Positions 11,617-22,915 of a stretch of 64,000 bases of DNA are shown here, piece by piece (positions within the stretch are counted from its first letter, which is position 1; the number at the start of each line of letters is the position of its first letter). The position numbers and the translations under genes are program-made. The notes beneath the pieces were generated by a model that did not search any database, was not told the origin of the DNA, and saw nothing but the letters and a program-made list of their open reading frames with translations. The stretch spans positions 140,092,829 to 140,156,828 of the forward strand of contig CM053143.1 in assembly GCA_028571685.1 (NCBI GenBank), read 5' to 3'. Source of the stretch: Heterohyrax brucei. Its lineage: Eukaryota; Chordata; Mammalia; Hyracoidea; Procaviidae.

Positions 11617-13672
11617 AAAAGTTCAAGTGGAAGCTGAAAAACATTAAAACAACTTCACAAGAGCCAAAGTACAACTTTGACTGTACCCTATCTGAATTTA
11701 GAGGCTGTCTCCAGGACAGATTTGAAGCACTGAAAACTAATGAGTAGTGGAATCACACCAAGGACATCATACATGAAGAACACAAGAGGTCATTAAAAAG
11801 ACAGGAAAGAAACAAAAGATAAAAGTGGAAGCCCGAGGAGACAATGAAACTTGCTCTTGAATGTCGAGTAGCTGAAGTCAACAGGAAAAATGATAACGTG
11901 CAAAAGAGATTTCAAAGGGCAGCTGGAGACACCAAATTCTTATAAAGACATGTATGAAGAACTGGAGTTAGAAAACCAAAAGGGAAAAACATGCGTGACA
12001 TTTCTCAGGTTGAAAGAACTGAAGAAAAAATACAGCCTCGAGTCGCAATTGGAAGGATTCTAGGAGCAAAATACAACCACACAGGAAGCATCGACAGAAG
12101 CTGGCAGAAATGCAGAGTCACTGTACCAAAAAGGAGAGGTTGGAGTTCACACGGTGCAGGAGGCAGCATGCATGCGGTCAAGGACTGATGGCATTGAAAG
12201 AAGCCCAAGCTGCCCTGAAGGCACTGGTGACAAACAGGGTTCCAGGAACTGACAAACTATCAGTGGAGACTATCAACGATTCAGTGTAGCACTGGAAGTG
12301 CTCCCTTACCTGTGCCAAGAAATCTGAAAGACAGTTACCTGGCCAATCGTTTGGAAGAGATCCATCCTAATGTTTATTCCAATGAGGTAATCCAACAGAA
12401 TGTAGAAATTATCAAGCAATATCATTAATATCAGAGACAAACAATATTTTGCTGAAGATCATTCAAAAGCAGTTGCAGCAGCACCTTGACAAAGAACTGC
12501 CAGGAATTCAAGCTGGATTCAGAAGAGTATGTGAAACCAGGGATATCACTGCTAATGTCAGATGGATCCTGGCTGCTAGAAGAGAATAACAGAAAAATTT
12601 TTATCTGTATTTCATTGACTGTGCAAAGGCATTTAATTGTGTAAATCATAACAAATTATGGGTAACATTGTGAAGAACGGGAATTCCAGGACATTTAATT
12701 GTATTCTTGAGGAACCTGGTTTTAGACCAAGAGACACTTGTTCAAACAGAAAAAAGAGATTTTGCGTGGTTTAAAACCAGGAAACATGTGTGTCAGGTTT
12801 GCATCCTTTTACAGTGCTTATTTCATCTGTATATTGAGCCAATAATCTAAGCAGCTGGGCGATCTGAAGAGCAGGACATTAGGATTGGCCAAACCATATT
12901 ACGATTGGAGGAAGACACATTAAAAGCCTGCACTATGCAGATGATGCAACTTTGCTTGCTAAAAGTGAAGAAGACTTGAAGTGCTTACTGATGAAGATGA
13001 AAGACTACGTCCTCTACATATGGGTTACACCTCAACATAAGAAAACAAATCCTCATAACTGGATCAATAAATACCATCATGATAAACTGAGAAAACACTG
13101 AAGCTGCCAAAGATTTTGTTACACTTTCATCCACAATCAATGCCCACTGAAGCAGTAGTGAAAAAAAAAAATCAAACAACACATTGTATAGTGCAAGTCT
13201 GCTGCAAAGGAACATGTTAAAGTGTTAAAGCACAGAGATTTCACTTTGAAGACTAAGGCACGACTGATCGAAGCCCTTATATTTTCAGTTGTCTCATATG
13301 CATTTGAGACTGGCCAATGAATAAGGAAGACCAGGAAGGACTGGCGACTTTCAGTTATGGTCTTTGCAAATAATATCAAATATATCATGGACTGCCAGAA
13401 TAACAAACAATCTATTTTGAAAGAAGTACAGACAGAATGCTCCTTAGAAGCAAAGATGGTGAAACTTCATGTTACATACTTTGGACTTGTTATAAGGAGG
13501 GATTCGTTCCTGGTAAACATCAGTGAAGTAGTGGAAGACCCTCAGTGAGATGGATTGACACAGTGGCTACAAAAAGGGGCTGAAGCAGAACAATTGTGAG
13601 GATGGTGTAATGTTTTCATTCTGTTGTATAAGGTCTGCTGTGGGTCAGCACCTAACAGCAGCAAGAACAGAT
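11617..13672 (+). mobile_element. RTE-clade LINE, 5'-truncated, with RT domain
   Basis: Plus-strand RTE missing its endonuclease. It starts in the linker between endonuclease and RT and runs through the RT domain to the 3' end at 'agcacctaacagcagcaag'. RT landmarks include ELPGIQAGFRRV at about 12495, a PFIDCAKAFNCVNH-like block at about 12610, and an intact YADD box (LHYADDATLL) at about 12938. Frames are broken several times, so no enzyme is made. The 3' UTR lacks some internal sequence. Confidence 0.9.
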
Positions 13673-14054
13673 TATTATTTTCATCTCTTAGCTTAATTTC
13701 TTGAGGCTACGTGAACGTGTGATCTAGAAGCACCACATATACCATGGATAGCAGTTCCTCTTCCGGGTAGACATTCCAAATTTCCAGTGACATATTCTTC
13801 TGTATTTAATAGAAGATGAAGGAGCAGGTAGCTACAAAGAAGGATCAGAATGTGTCCATAGGAATGCCAGTTTGGAGCACATTTTATTTTATTTTAGCGA
13901 AGATCATCTTGGCTTAAAACCTTATTTATGCAATAATATTCAGTTAAGGACTTTAATCGAGTTATGAAATAGGAAGGATATTTTTGAAAACTAATTACTT
14001 CACTGTGGATGAATTATTAATTGACATTATCATACCGTTAAGTAAAACATGACA
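13673..14054. other. No gene or repeat recognised
   Basis: About 380 bp of AT-rich unique sequence. Confidence 0.45.
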
Positions 14055-14335
14055 CTGTTAGTTGTCGTTGACTAGGCTCTGACTCATAACAACCTTGTGT
14101 GGAACAGAATGAAACGCCCAGATCTCTTGTGTGAGCTTCATGATAGTTGTTATGTTAGAGTCCCTTTTGAGGCTATTATGTCAATGCATTCCATTGAAGG
14201 CTTCACTCATTTTGTTGGCTCTCTACAAACAATGATGTTCTTTTCTAGTTGATCGGTCTTCTTTGGTGACATGTCCAAAGTAAGCAAATTGAAGCCTTGC
14301 CATCCTTGCTTCTAAGAAATGTCCTGGTTATAACT
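14055..14335 (-). mobile_element. RTE 3' UTR, diverged
   Basis: Minus-strand RTE end: 'gttgtcgttgactaggctctgactcata' at the 3' terminus, then 'ttggtgacatgtccaaagtaag' and 'gcttctaagaaatgtcctgg' of the upstream 3' region. It is 5'-truncated to about 280 bp. Confidence 0.82.
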
Positions 14336-14582
14336 AACGATACAAATACAACATAGGAATGTCTTAGTTGGCCAATAATCCTTTTCACTCAGGAAGGTTG
14401 CTATATGAGTTCACACACAAGTTCTGATGCTTTGAAATAAAGACCATAAAATAACAGCAACTTAATAGAAATTTTGCAATCCCATGGATAAGTTTAGAGA
14501 GGTGGTCCAGGATTGGTGTGGCAAGTTCACAAGTACCATAAGCCCAGGCTCCTTCTATCTTGTTGTTGCGGCATCCTCAACA

Positions 14583-14840
14583 TGTGACTTCTATCTCGTG
14601 TCCCATGTATGTGTTGACTTGGTTAGACTGTACGCCCAGCATTGAGTTGTTGTTCTTCATTCTGTCATTTTCCTACATGTTACAAATCATTATCTCTGCA
14701 CGTGGTTAAAGAGGATTAGGATGGGAATTTATCAGTCTTACAAAAGTCACATCCCTGATCTAGTATAAAGCAGGTTGCCCTGAGGTGTGACCTGTACTCC
14801 TTCTATCTTACAAGAGACAAGGGAGAAGGGAAGCAGATAG
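14583..14840 (+). mobile_element. LTR fragment, Afrotheria-type MaLR-like fossil
   Basis: Left half of the same LTR family as 15656-16180: 'tgtgttgacttggttagac', 'cccagcattgagttgtt', 'gttacaaatcattatctctgc' and 'aagaggattaggatggga' occur in the same order. The right half is absent or unrecognisable. Old, broken copy. Confidence 0.75.
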
Positions 14841-15255
14841 TCGCTCTAGCTTCCCACAGTAACATTCACAGTCCAGCCAGGAAGCAGGAAAGAAAAAAGG
14901 GAAGAGCACATTTCTTCCCCACAAGAGCATGGCCAGAAGTTTGCACACATCACTTCCCCTCAAATTCCATAGGCTAGAACCTAGGTTACTGAACTGCAAC
15001 GTAGGCTGGAAAACAGATTCTTTAGCTAAACATCCATGTGCCTGGCTGAAATTTCTATCCAGAAGGGAAAATGAATCTTAGGAGAAACTAGCAGCCTCAA
15101 CCACAGTTGGAAACTTTCTGTAGTCTGGTATGATCATATCAGTATCTCCTTTCTCCTTTCCAGTTCCTGTTGGTATACTTTTGTTTTCTATCCAGGGTGT
15201 TGATTCCAATCAGTACAACCTGAAGGAGCATGGTATATTAGTACAACTGAAGGCT
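14841..15255. other. No gene recognised
   Basis: About 400 bp without a recognisable feature. It may hold a diverged continuation of the LTR, but I could not support that. Confidence 0.35.
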
Positions 15256-16246
15256 TCTATGATGATTAATTTTATACATCAAGTTGACTAGGCTATGGTT
15301 CCTGGTTATTTGGCCAAAACACAACTCGAACTGCTGTCATAATGTAGTTATATGTGATTAAATCAGTTAGCCTCGAGCAGCACAATTTCCATAATGTAAT
15401 GTAATGATTTTCTATAATGTAATATAATGTAACACCAGTCAATTGAGGTCATAGGGCAGATCCTAAGCCTAGTGACTTCTGAGTTATAAAAAGAGAAGTG
15501 TAGGTGTGGATCCACAGACAGGAGAAGACAGATGACACGGAGGATCATCTATAAGCAAGGAATGCCTAGCAGACACCAGACTAGGAGAGATGTCCACAGA
15601 AGGAAGTGACATGGCTGAGACACTGACTTGGGTTTGTAACCTCTAGAACTAGGCATGTAGTGAATTGGATTGTGTCCCCCAAAACTATGTGTTAACTTGG
15701 TTAGACCACGATTCCCAGCATTGTGTGGTTGTTTTTTGTGATTTTCCTATGTGTTACAAATCATATTCTTTGCCTGTGGTTTAAGAGGATTAGGGTGGGA
15801 TTATAACTACGCTTACGAAGGTCATATCCCTGATCCAAGGTAAAGGGAGTTTCACTTGGATGTGGCCTGTACCACCTTTTATCTTACAAGAGATAAGGAG
15901 AAAGCAAAGCAAGCAGAGATTTGGGCACCTCATATCAGAAAGCAGTGCCCTGAGCAGAGAGAATCCTTTGGACCCAGGGTGCCTGCTCAGAGAAGCTCCT
16001 AGTCCAGGAGAAGACTGACGACAAGGACCTTCCTCCAGAGTTGAGAGATAAACCTTCCGCCTGGAGGTGATGCCCTAAATTGGACTTCTAGCCTACCAGG
16101 CTGTGAGAAAATACATTTCTGTTTGTTCGAGCATTCCACTTGTGGTATTTCAATAATAGCAGCACTACGCGATTCAGGCAATCAGAAAATACATTTCTGT
16201 TCTTAAAGTCAACCACTTGTGACATTTGGGTTGTGATAACTAATAC
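15256..16246 (+). mobile_element. Older ERVL/MaLR-type LTR, split by a younger LTR
   Basis: Left part 15256-15655 (tgatgattaattttatacatcaa start, 'gagttataaaaagag' middle, 'cctctagaacta' near the break). Right part 16181-16246 (cagaaaatacatttctg to 'ataactaatacag'). The two parts together give one LTR order once the insert at 15656-16180 is removed. Exact family is uncertain. Confidence 0.7.
15656..16180 (+). mobile_element. Solo LTR, Afrotheria-type MaLR-like, nested
   Basis: A near-complete solo LTR: 'tgaattggattgtgtccccc' start, 'tgtgttaacttggttagac', 'agaagctcctagtccagg', 'ggacttctagcctacc', 'ccacttgtggtatttcaata' and a terminus at 'gattcaggca'. The pentamer AGGCA occurs at 15651-15655 and at 16176-16180, a candidate 5-bp duplication of its target inside the older LTR. 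It is the clearest member of the family also at 30375, 36971, 58391, 60590, 61375 and 63602. Confidence 0.82.
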
Positions 16247-16383
16247 AGCTCCTTTATGGTAGCTATAAAAGATTTGGATGCATTGTTCTACAAAAAGACT
16301 CCTCCTCTTTCAGGGGTCAGGAGATAAGACAACAATAAGGAAGGGGGAGATACAACCAGCCACATGGACATAATTGGGGAAGA

Positions 16384-16431
16384 ATGCAGGGTCAAGGAAG
16401 GGAACTTGTAGGTGGAGACATTAGAGCATTT
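16384..16431 (+). repeat. 48-bp direct repeat, copy 1
   Basis: Starts atgcagggtcaaggaag and ends attagagcattt. It matches 17094-17141 with one difference in 48 bases. The upstream word 'gataagacaa' is also shared, with an indel between. Confidence 0.9.
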
Positions 16432-17093
16432 TGTCTACTGGCTGGAATGATAGCATTCTGTCCTGTTTTTAAATATTTCCAACAACAGCTGACCTTTCAG
16501 GAGGAAAAAAATGCTTAGAGCCTGTTGACTTTCCACGTCATTTCGCTCTGAGCAACAACTGGCCCTTGTCTCCTGTTTCACGTCTCTTAAAAGTAGAGTC
16601 TTTCCTTCTGTTAACATTTTAAAAATCTGGTTCTTACAAAGTTGTGCAATTTCCTCATATTTCTTCCATGATCCAGCCAATTTCTGCTTTAGAGGACTTT
16701 TCCCCATTACTGTAAGGTTTCCTAAAAGCCTTATATTAGTATTTGACTTGCACTGACCTGTGTGGGAACAGCGTGTTCTGGCTTTCAGAGAACAGCATCT
16801 GAAAAGCATGTCTTGTTACCGTGGCCCCATTTCAATCAGTAAGTATTTACTGAGTGCTTTCTTTGCTCCAACACTGCTCTAGATCCTGCTGAATATAGAC
16901 ACCAAAGACTCTGAGTTCTGCTAAGGATCTTAGGGATAACCATTCATTTTCCAAACAAGGAAACCAAGGCCCAGAAATTAAAGAACAGGGCCCCAGGGAC
17001 ATGAGGTTATTTAGAAGACCAGCATCTAGGTTAACCTGTTTCTTGTTCTCACTGAAGTATGTGCTTTGATTGAGAAGATAAGACAAAGGATAT

Positions 17094-17141
17094 ATGCAGG
17101 GTCAAGGAAGAGAACTTGTAGGTGGAGACATTAGAGCATTT
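17094..17141 (+). repeat. 48-bp direct repeat, copy 2
   Basis: Second copy of the repeat at 16384-16431, 710 bp downstream in the same orientation, one mismatch. The intervening segment is not a recognised transposon. Confidence 0.9.
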
Positions 17142-17744
17142 CTAAAAACGTAATAATATTACCGTGAAAATTGAATTGTACCTTCAATTTGTCATAAACT
17201 GAGGACTGCATGTAGTGTCTTCTCCCCTACAAACTACTTGAGAAAAGGGATATATATCCAGTCTCAGATCTAAGGAAGTGTCCATGCTATACCAATTACA
17301 AATCATACCCTTCCTCACTTCAGGACCAGGCTTCTGATAGCTCACGTCATCATACAGTAGCATTTTCAAACTTTTCAGCTAGTTTCTCAAAGCTCCTAAG
17401 ACAAAGTGAGCATTTTTATGATTGATTATGATTGGTTGTGTTAGAAGTTCACGTATATGAAAATTGATTGAGTGACAAGCTGTTCAACAGTGAGAACCAA
17501 GGAAGTAGATAGCAATTAAAACACCCCGTGAATAGAAGGACTTCCATTAAATGCTGGCCTCAGATACTGAGGCTGGTGGGCAATTTCTTTCTTTGAAGCT
17601 CTCTTAGCCATAAGTATGTGAACATCTAACAACATTTTTTTTTAAGACGTGATTGCTCTGATAAAAGCAGGGAAATATTTAATTGAGTTCCCAACATATA
17701 GTTGTATAAAGTTTATATTTTATTTTATCCTAAGAGGAAAATCC

Positions 17745-18118
17745 AGCCATGATCTGTCAGATTGTCATGCTTTCTCGTGTGTTGCCATGATGCTGGAAAC
17801 TATGTCACCAGTATTTCAAAAACCAGTGAGGTCACCCACAGTGAACACAATTTAGCAGAGCTTTTGGACTAATGCAGACTAAGAAGAAAGGCTTGGTGAT
17901 CTATTTCCAAAATTTAACCAGTGAAAACCCCATGAATCATGTGTCCTGTTAGTGCTGGAAGAAGAGTCTCCTGGTTGAAAGACACTCAAAATATACAGTG
18001 GTCTCAACAATGGACTCAAGTATTACAAGAATCACAAAGACAGTACAGGACTGGACAACGTTTTGTTCTGTTGTAGATGGAGTCATTATGAGTCATAGTC
18101 AACCTAGCAGTAACTATC
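17745..18118 (+). mobile_element. Non-autonomous RTE derivative (5' UTR joined to 3' UTR)
   Basis: The first part (gatgctggaaactatgtcacc through 'ccagtgaaaacccc') matches the RTE 5' leader. It passes directly into the RTE 3' end (gtggtctcaacaatggactc through 'gagtcatagtcaacc') with no endonuclease or RT sequence between. The copy at 29205-30170 has the same join, so this is an amplified internal-deletion family. About 370 bp, no coding capacity; it would need RTE enzymes in trans. Confidence 0.78.
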
Positions 18119-19481
18119 AAGAGGAAAACCGCAACTAGTGACCAACCTAATTCTTCCTTTTCATCTTGACTTCCAATGAGTGTAGACTTTTTTCTCTTCC
18201 CTAGCTGTGCCTATAGGGTTGTAGTGTGCAGAGTCCAAGTTGTGACAAGGATCAATGCTGGATCACTTAAAAGGTAACACAGGTTGCCTGAGCATGGGGA
18301 ATGGCTCTCTTCATCAGAAGAAACCTCCCATGGAATCTTCTTTGGAGAAAGACTACTTTCTCTAGACCTGTACAGCCCAGCATGGGAGTCAGCAGACACA
18401 TATCACTATGTAAATTTAATTTTGATTAAATTTTGGAGGGAAATTAGGTACAGAAGTCTGAAGAACACACAAACACAAATGGATAGCCCTGAGCAGAAGG
18501 TCCTCTCCTACCTTTTGGGCTTCTGAGATGCCTGAGAGTGGTAACAAGTACCGGTTAGCTCAAGTACGAGTGTTGATAAATTTTTCTTGATAAATAGTTG
18601 ATAAATAGTCTATTTTCACGTGCATAGGAAAGAGCTTAGAAGAGCACATTCCAAGTAACTAACAGCAGTCATCCTAGCAAATGAGCCACAGGGCAGGAGG
18701 AGAAGGAATAGGGGACACAAGAACAGAAGGATAAAGGAACTTTCTTTCTTTTTTTGGCCACTTCTGGATTGCTGAAATTTTGTCTTCACTAAGGACGCTT
18801 GAAGTTTTAACATGAGAGCACTAGCAAGAAGACTTACAAATAAACAAGCAACCCAATAAGCTCACTCATCCAAAATTCTGGTCAATCTTGTTTTCCTTCT
18901 CTAGAAAAGAATCCTAACAAAGAATAAACCAATGTTTGCAGGGAAAGCTTGTCATCTCTCACCTGCCCCATGTCTGGCCCACTCCAAGGCAGCCAGTGTG
19001 GCACTGCTGACCCCAGTGTTTGCATGACTTGTGTTGGCTTCCTGTCCTGCTCTGCAGTTCTAAAATTAGCAAGTGGCTGGCTGGACGCTTTCTTCTCCTT
19101 CAGCCTCCAAGTTGGAGAGATGCAGAGATCTGAGTGATTTGCTATGCCTGGGGACCTTCTTTGCATTAATAACAATAATAACTCTATTATTTAGGAGTCA
19201 CATTTGCCTCTTATAAACATGGTCAAATAGAAATGGAAAGATTTTAAAACTGTAAAGTTGAGCTGGTCAATTTTACTACCTGTAAGTACCTGGCATTTAC
19301 TTCAAGCAACATGCCAATAAGTTTTTATCACTTCCATGGTCAAATTGTTCACTACTTTCCTCTTTAAACAAAATCCTTGCAGTCCTTAAAGCTTGGAAAA
19401 TGACATCTGAAATATGTTTAAACTGTGTGTTGACTTCTATTTATACTGGATTTTGATGAATTATTCTGTTCTATACAAGTC
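18119..19481. other. No gene or repeat recognised
   Basis: About 1.35 kb of apparently unique sequence with only short open frames (60-97 codons), none with recognisable motifs or convincing splice sites. Confidence 0.45.
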
Positions 19482-19626
19482 AACCCTGGTGGTGTAGTGG
19501 TTAAGTGGCTGCTCACCAAAAGGTCTGCAGTCTGAATCCATGAGGCAATCCTTGGAAACTCTGTAAGACAGCTCTATATTGTCATATAGGGTTGCTCTGA
19601 GTCAGAATTGACTTGACAGCAGTGGA
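19482..19626 (+). mobile_element. AfroSINE, full length
   Basis: Complete short-form AfroSINE: head 'aaccctggtggtgtagtgg' with tRNA-like A-box, 'ggtctgcagtctgaatcc' at the B-box position, body 'ccttggaaactctgtaag', and RTE-like end 'gagtcagaattgacttgac'. Its tail runs into a TA-rich microsatellite. Confidence 0.93.
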
Positions 19627-19677
19627 TGTATATATAAATATATATATATGTGGCATACATATATATACACAAATATA

Positions 19678-19717
<40 letters not shown>

Positions 19718-19720
19718 CAA
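19627..19720. repeat. (TA)n/(TG)n microsatellite
   Basis: Long alternating TA/TG tract directly after an AfroSINE 3' end, with a perfect TA run near 19690-19716. It probably grew from the SINE tail. Confidence 0.9.
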
Positions 19721-19840
19721 ATCAACAGATCATTGGCTGATTGATGTACATAGATCACCAGGCTTTTTTTCCTGGTCTGTCTTAGCCTGGAAGCTCTACT
19801 GAAATGTTTTCAGCAACACACAAGCCTCCACTGACAGCAA
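19721..19840 (-). mobile_element. SINE/RTE-related central segment
   Basis: Holds 'attggctgattgatg', 'tggtctgtcttagcctgg', 'aagctctactgaaatg' and 'cagcaacacacaagcctcc' in minus orientation. The same blocks lie in the tRNA-Gly-headed SINE at 25908-26250 and in the RTE derivatives. Head and tail are missing. Confidence 0.7.
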
Positions 19841-20044
19841 ATGGGTGATAGCTCTATGCATATGCATACATATATACCTACTCATACAGTGCACATACAT
19901 ATATATGTACACACAGGAACATATACAAATACATCCTGTGATAGAAAAATGGAAAGGAAGCAGAAGAAGATGGGAAAACCCTTATAGAAGAGTTAAGTCT
20001 ACAACCTGTGAAAGGAGAGTAAGAAGGAAGATACTGAGTTTCTC

Positions 20045-20180
20045 TTAAGGATGATAAATTTGGAAATGGATAGTGATGATGGCTGCAAAGTAAGGTAAAT
20101 GTTATTATTGTCACTGAATTGTACATACAAAAATAGTTTAAAGGAAAACTGCTCTGTTATACCTTTTACTGTAATAAAAT
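20045..20180 (+). mobile_element. Old L1 3' end
   Basis: Reads 'gatagtgatgatggctgca', 'tgtcactgaattgtaca', 'gttataccttttactg' and 'taataaaattttt', the typical 3' UTR end of old mammalian L1 (L1M-like). Same family end as 58852-58982. Confidence 0.78.
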
Positions 20181-20656
20181 TTTTAAAAAGAAGGAAGGAG
20201 GATTTCTAGCAAGAGCTTCAGACTGCACAGTAGCTCTGAGACAGTCTTTGCCTTGCCAAAGGAGTCTAGAACAAAAGCTGTCTGTTAGAGGAGGCCTGTA
20301 CAGGGTAGTTCTCCTACTAGTTCTCCTACTGTGCTCTGGTCTTGGCAGGAGTCAGCCTGCATGACCTTGGCAAGAATGCTGCAGTGTGCCTAAATATGTA
20401 GAGCTGGGAGCTGTCTGTCAATTACATGCACCCCAGCAGATTCTCTTCAGGGAGATCTCAGGAGCATACCAACTTGGCTGCCACAGTCCACCCCTTGCAT
20501 CACACAGCTCCACTTCTCCATTCTCCAATGGCTTCTCCTACAGAGGAGAAAGTTTAAAGAAGAACAAACTGTAGAGCATGTCCCTGAAGTTAGCTACAGG
20601 ACATCAGCAGGTACTCATCTTCTCCCTCTGCCACTATTCATTCTGTATTTCCTCTC
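20181..20656. other. No gene recognised
   Basis: Unique-looking, fairly GC-balanced sequence. A short tandem duplication (gttctcctacta twice) occurs near 20309-20333. Confidence 0.4.
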
Positions 20657-21072
20657 TGCTGTGGATTAAATTGTATACCCCAAAAAGTTACGGTGATGTC
20701 CTGACCACTGTATCTGTGATCCTGTGTGGGCAGAGGGATTTTGTTTTATTATGTTAATTAATTCATAGTAGAGTAGAGTGGGTCCTAAACCTAAGCACTT
20801 CTCAGAGGGTCTCACAGAAAGACCAGAATAGAAACAGAGACATACATACAAGGGAAGACATATGCTACACGAGGATTGTCTACAAACAAAGGAACACCAA
20901 AGATTGCCAACAGTCACCAGAAACTAAGAGAGAGACCCACAAAAGGAATCAATGCAGTTGACACCCTGATTTGGACTTTTAGCTATCAGAATTATGAGAA
21001 AATAAATTTCTGTTCCTTAAAGCCATCCAATTTGGGGAACATTTGTTAAAGCACCAGTAGATAACTAAGACA
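20657..21072 (+). mobile_element. Solo LTR, MaLR (MLT1-like) fossil
   Basis: Starts 'tgctgtggattaaattgta', has 'gtatctgtgatcctgtgtgg', 'caaaggaacaccaaagattgcc', and ends 'ttaaagccatccaatttgg ... agataactaagaca'. This is the standard MLT1-type order. No internal region beside it; no clear duplication found. Confidence 0.85.
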
Positions 21073-21354
21073 TCCACTCTCATCAGTCATCTCAGCAATT
21101 GTTTGTAGTTTATCTGTTGGCATAAAGTCAATAAATTAGTCTATACTAATTCACCCTCAATGAGGTTACCATTCGAGCCAATATAATCTGATGAAAAAAT
21201 TGTTTTGTTCTCTGCCATAACTGCTTCCAAGATTTTATTCCTTCCACTGCCTTAAATTACATTCTTTCTGGGAAGAGCAGAGAATGATGACGCTGTTTTC
21301 TAGGGGAAGGATGCAGAACATGTGGCCATTTTGAATTTTAAAACTTTTTAAAGT
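21073..21354. other. No gene recognised
   Basis: Short AT-rich unique stretch. Confidence 0.4.
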
Positions 21355-22225
21355 GTAGGAGGTAGTCAAAGATGATGGCATAGTCAGACACCTCTTAATG
21401 TCCTCCTTACAACAAAGACCCCCAAAACAAGTGAAGGGGATATTCAGTTGAGTATTAACAACCAGGCTGAGAAATCAGACTAAGCGCCAAGTGGAAGGAG
21501 AGACTGTACAAAAACATTGAACATCGAGAACTATGGATCATTGACTTTCTGCCAGTCAGACCTGCCCAACACAGTCATACTGAGACAAAGCAGGCAGCAT
21601 TTCCAGCCAATGCCCCCATCACCTGGTGCTGCCAAGCGGGAGTGACACTGCACCCACATTCAGAGGCAGGCAGGATTGCATCCCACTGTGTAAAAGTTAA
21701 GTGCACTCACTACACATACTGTGCCCCTTCAGCGACCTGTGCTGGAGGCCCACAGGCTTGTGATATCCTCCTACCCCCTTCATCTAGCCTCCCACGTGCA
21801 CTTGTAGCTCACTCACAATCCCATCACCTGCACCAGAGGCCCACACAACAGTGGTACACACTCTTTTGTTCAGCTACCCGTACCAGAAGCTCACACTGGC
21901 AGCACCAGCTTCTCTGCCCAGCCACTCACATCAGAGGAGATTTTAACATACCTCTTTCAACAAAGGACGAAACAACTGGGAAGAAACTCATAATGACCCT
22001 GGAGACCCTGCAGAGCTGCCTCCGTAGAGTTTCCAAGGAGCACCTGGCCGATCTGAACTGCCAACCTTTTGGTTAGCAGACGTAGCACTTAACCACTACA
22101 CCACCAGGTCTTCCAAACAATAGATGGGCCTATCAAATAAACAGTAACATCAAGAGGAATGTGCTCCATAGAGCAATCAACGAGATTGAGACCAAAAGGG
22201 CAACATTTGCCCCAAAGCAAAGATG
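21355..22225 (+). mobile_element. L1 5' region, split by AfroSINE
   Basis: Reads like an L1 leader: 'gatgatggcatagtcagacacc', 'acaacaaagacccccaaaacaagtg', then GC-richer text with repeated CACA/GCCC blocks near 21690-21950. An AfroSINE occupies 22003-22116. Open frames here (144 codons at 21642) are leader sequence, not a known protein. Assignment to an elephant L1 5' UTR is from memory and moderately secure. Confidence 0.6.
22003..22116 (-). mobile_element. AfroSINE
   Basis: Minus AfroSINE from 'gtttccaaggagcacctgg' through 'ccaaccttttggttagcag' to its 5' end 'accaccaggtcttcc'. The RTE-like tail is truncated. Confidence 0.9.
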
Positions 22226-22412
22226 AGAAGCAAGGAGGGGCAGGAAATTGGACAGAGGGAAACAGTGAACCTAAAGTAGAAATGTGGAGAGTACTAACAT
22301 ACTGTGAGAATTATAACCAATGTCACAAAATAATTTGTGTATGAATTACTGTGTGGGAACCTAACTTACTACGTGAACATTTGCCTAAACCACAATAAAA
22401 TATTAAAGAAAA
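22226..22412 (+). mobile_element. L1 3' end
   Basis: 'ggaaattggacagaggg', 'aaccaatgtcacaaaataatttg', a 'gggaacctaacttac' block and 'aaaccacaataaaatatt' give an elephant-type L1 3' terminus with AATAAA-like signal. It follows an L1 5' region with almost no coding sequence between, suggesting one large internal deletion or a chance neighbour. Confidence 0.72.
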
Positions 22413-22832
22413 AATTTCAAAGTATACATTACAATTTCTTGATGAAGAATCATATAAACCTCTGAAAAGAATTTCTGTGAAAAGGACAGGGAAGAATATA
22501 TATTTCCTGGTCCATATCACAGAGGGGGGACTTCAAAATTTGTATCTCTAGCTCTCCTTTATTTTAACAATTAGAGTGGGACTTTGCACAGCCAGGTAAG
22601 TCAGGGAACACTAAGGAAAAGCAGGGTTCTTCTACTTTAACAAATAAATATGCATTTGCCTCTTTTTCTTTGCACTTGTCTTTCAATAAGAGTGACCAAA
22701 AATGATGAAACTTGTCATTAATAATTTTTCCTGTGCTGCAGAACAAGATCCGAACAAGTGGGAACCTAGCGGTGCTCTATGGAATCTGCTTGGTAACCGT
22801 CTTTTAGGGCTTCTTGATTCCAATTAGCAGAG
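22413..22832. other. No gene recognised
   Basis: AT-rich unique sequence; no feature supported. Confidence 0.4.
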
Positions 22833-22915
22833 TCCCGATGACACTACGGAAAAGAGCCCAGGTGCGGACAAAAAGCTAGGCAGTTCAAACCCACCAACTG
22901 CTCCTGGGAAGCCAA
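22833..22915 (+). mobile_element. AfroSINE head, truncated
   Basis: 'gatgacactacggaaaag', 'gctaggcagttcaaaccc' and 'actgctcctgggaagcc' follow the AfroSINE head order. The 3' half is absent. Confidence 0.65.

Larger units (their letters stand above)
16247..17744. other. Unassigned region with a 48-bp direct repeat
   Basis: No exon or known repeat apart from weak L2/MIR-like scraps near 16838-16990 (atttactgagtgctttctttg; 'aaggaaaccaaggccc'). A 124-codon minus frame (16435-16809) lies between the two copies of the direct repeat but has no recognisable domain and no splice context that I can see. Confidence 0.45.

Noticed and set aside
17745-18118. Unknown SINE unrelated to RTE
   Set aside because: Both its halves match RTE leader and RTE 3' end seen in the longer copies.
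21642-22076. 144-codon plus open frame as a gene
   Set aside because: It lies in an L1 leader and continues into an AfroSINE head.
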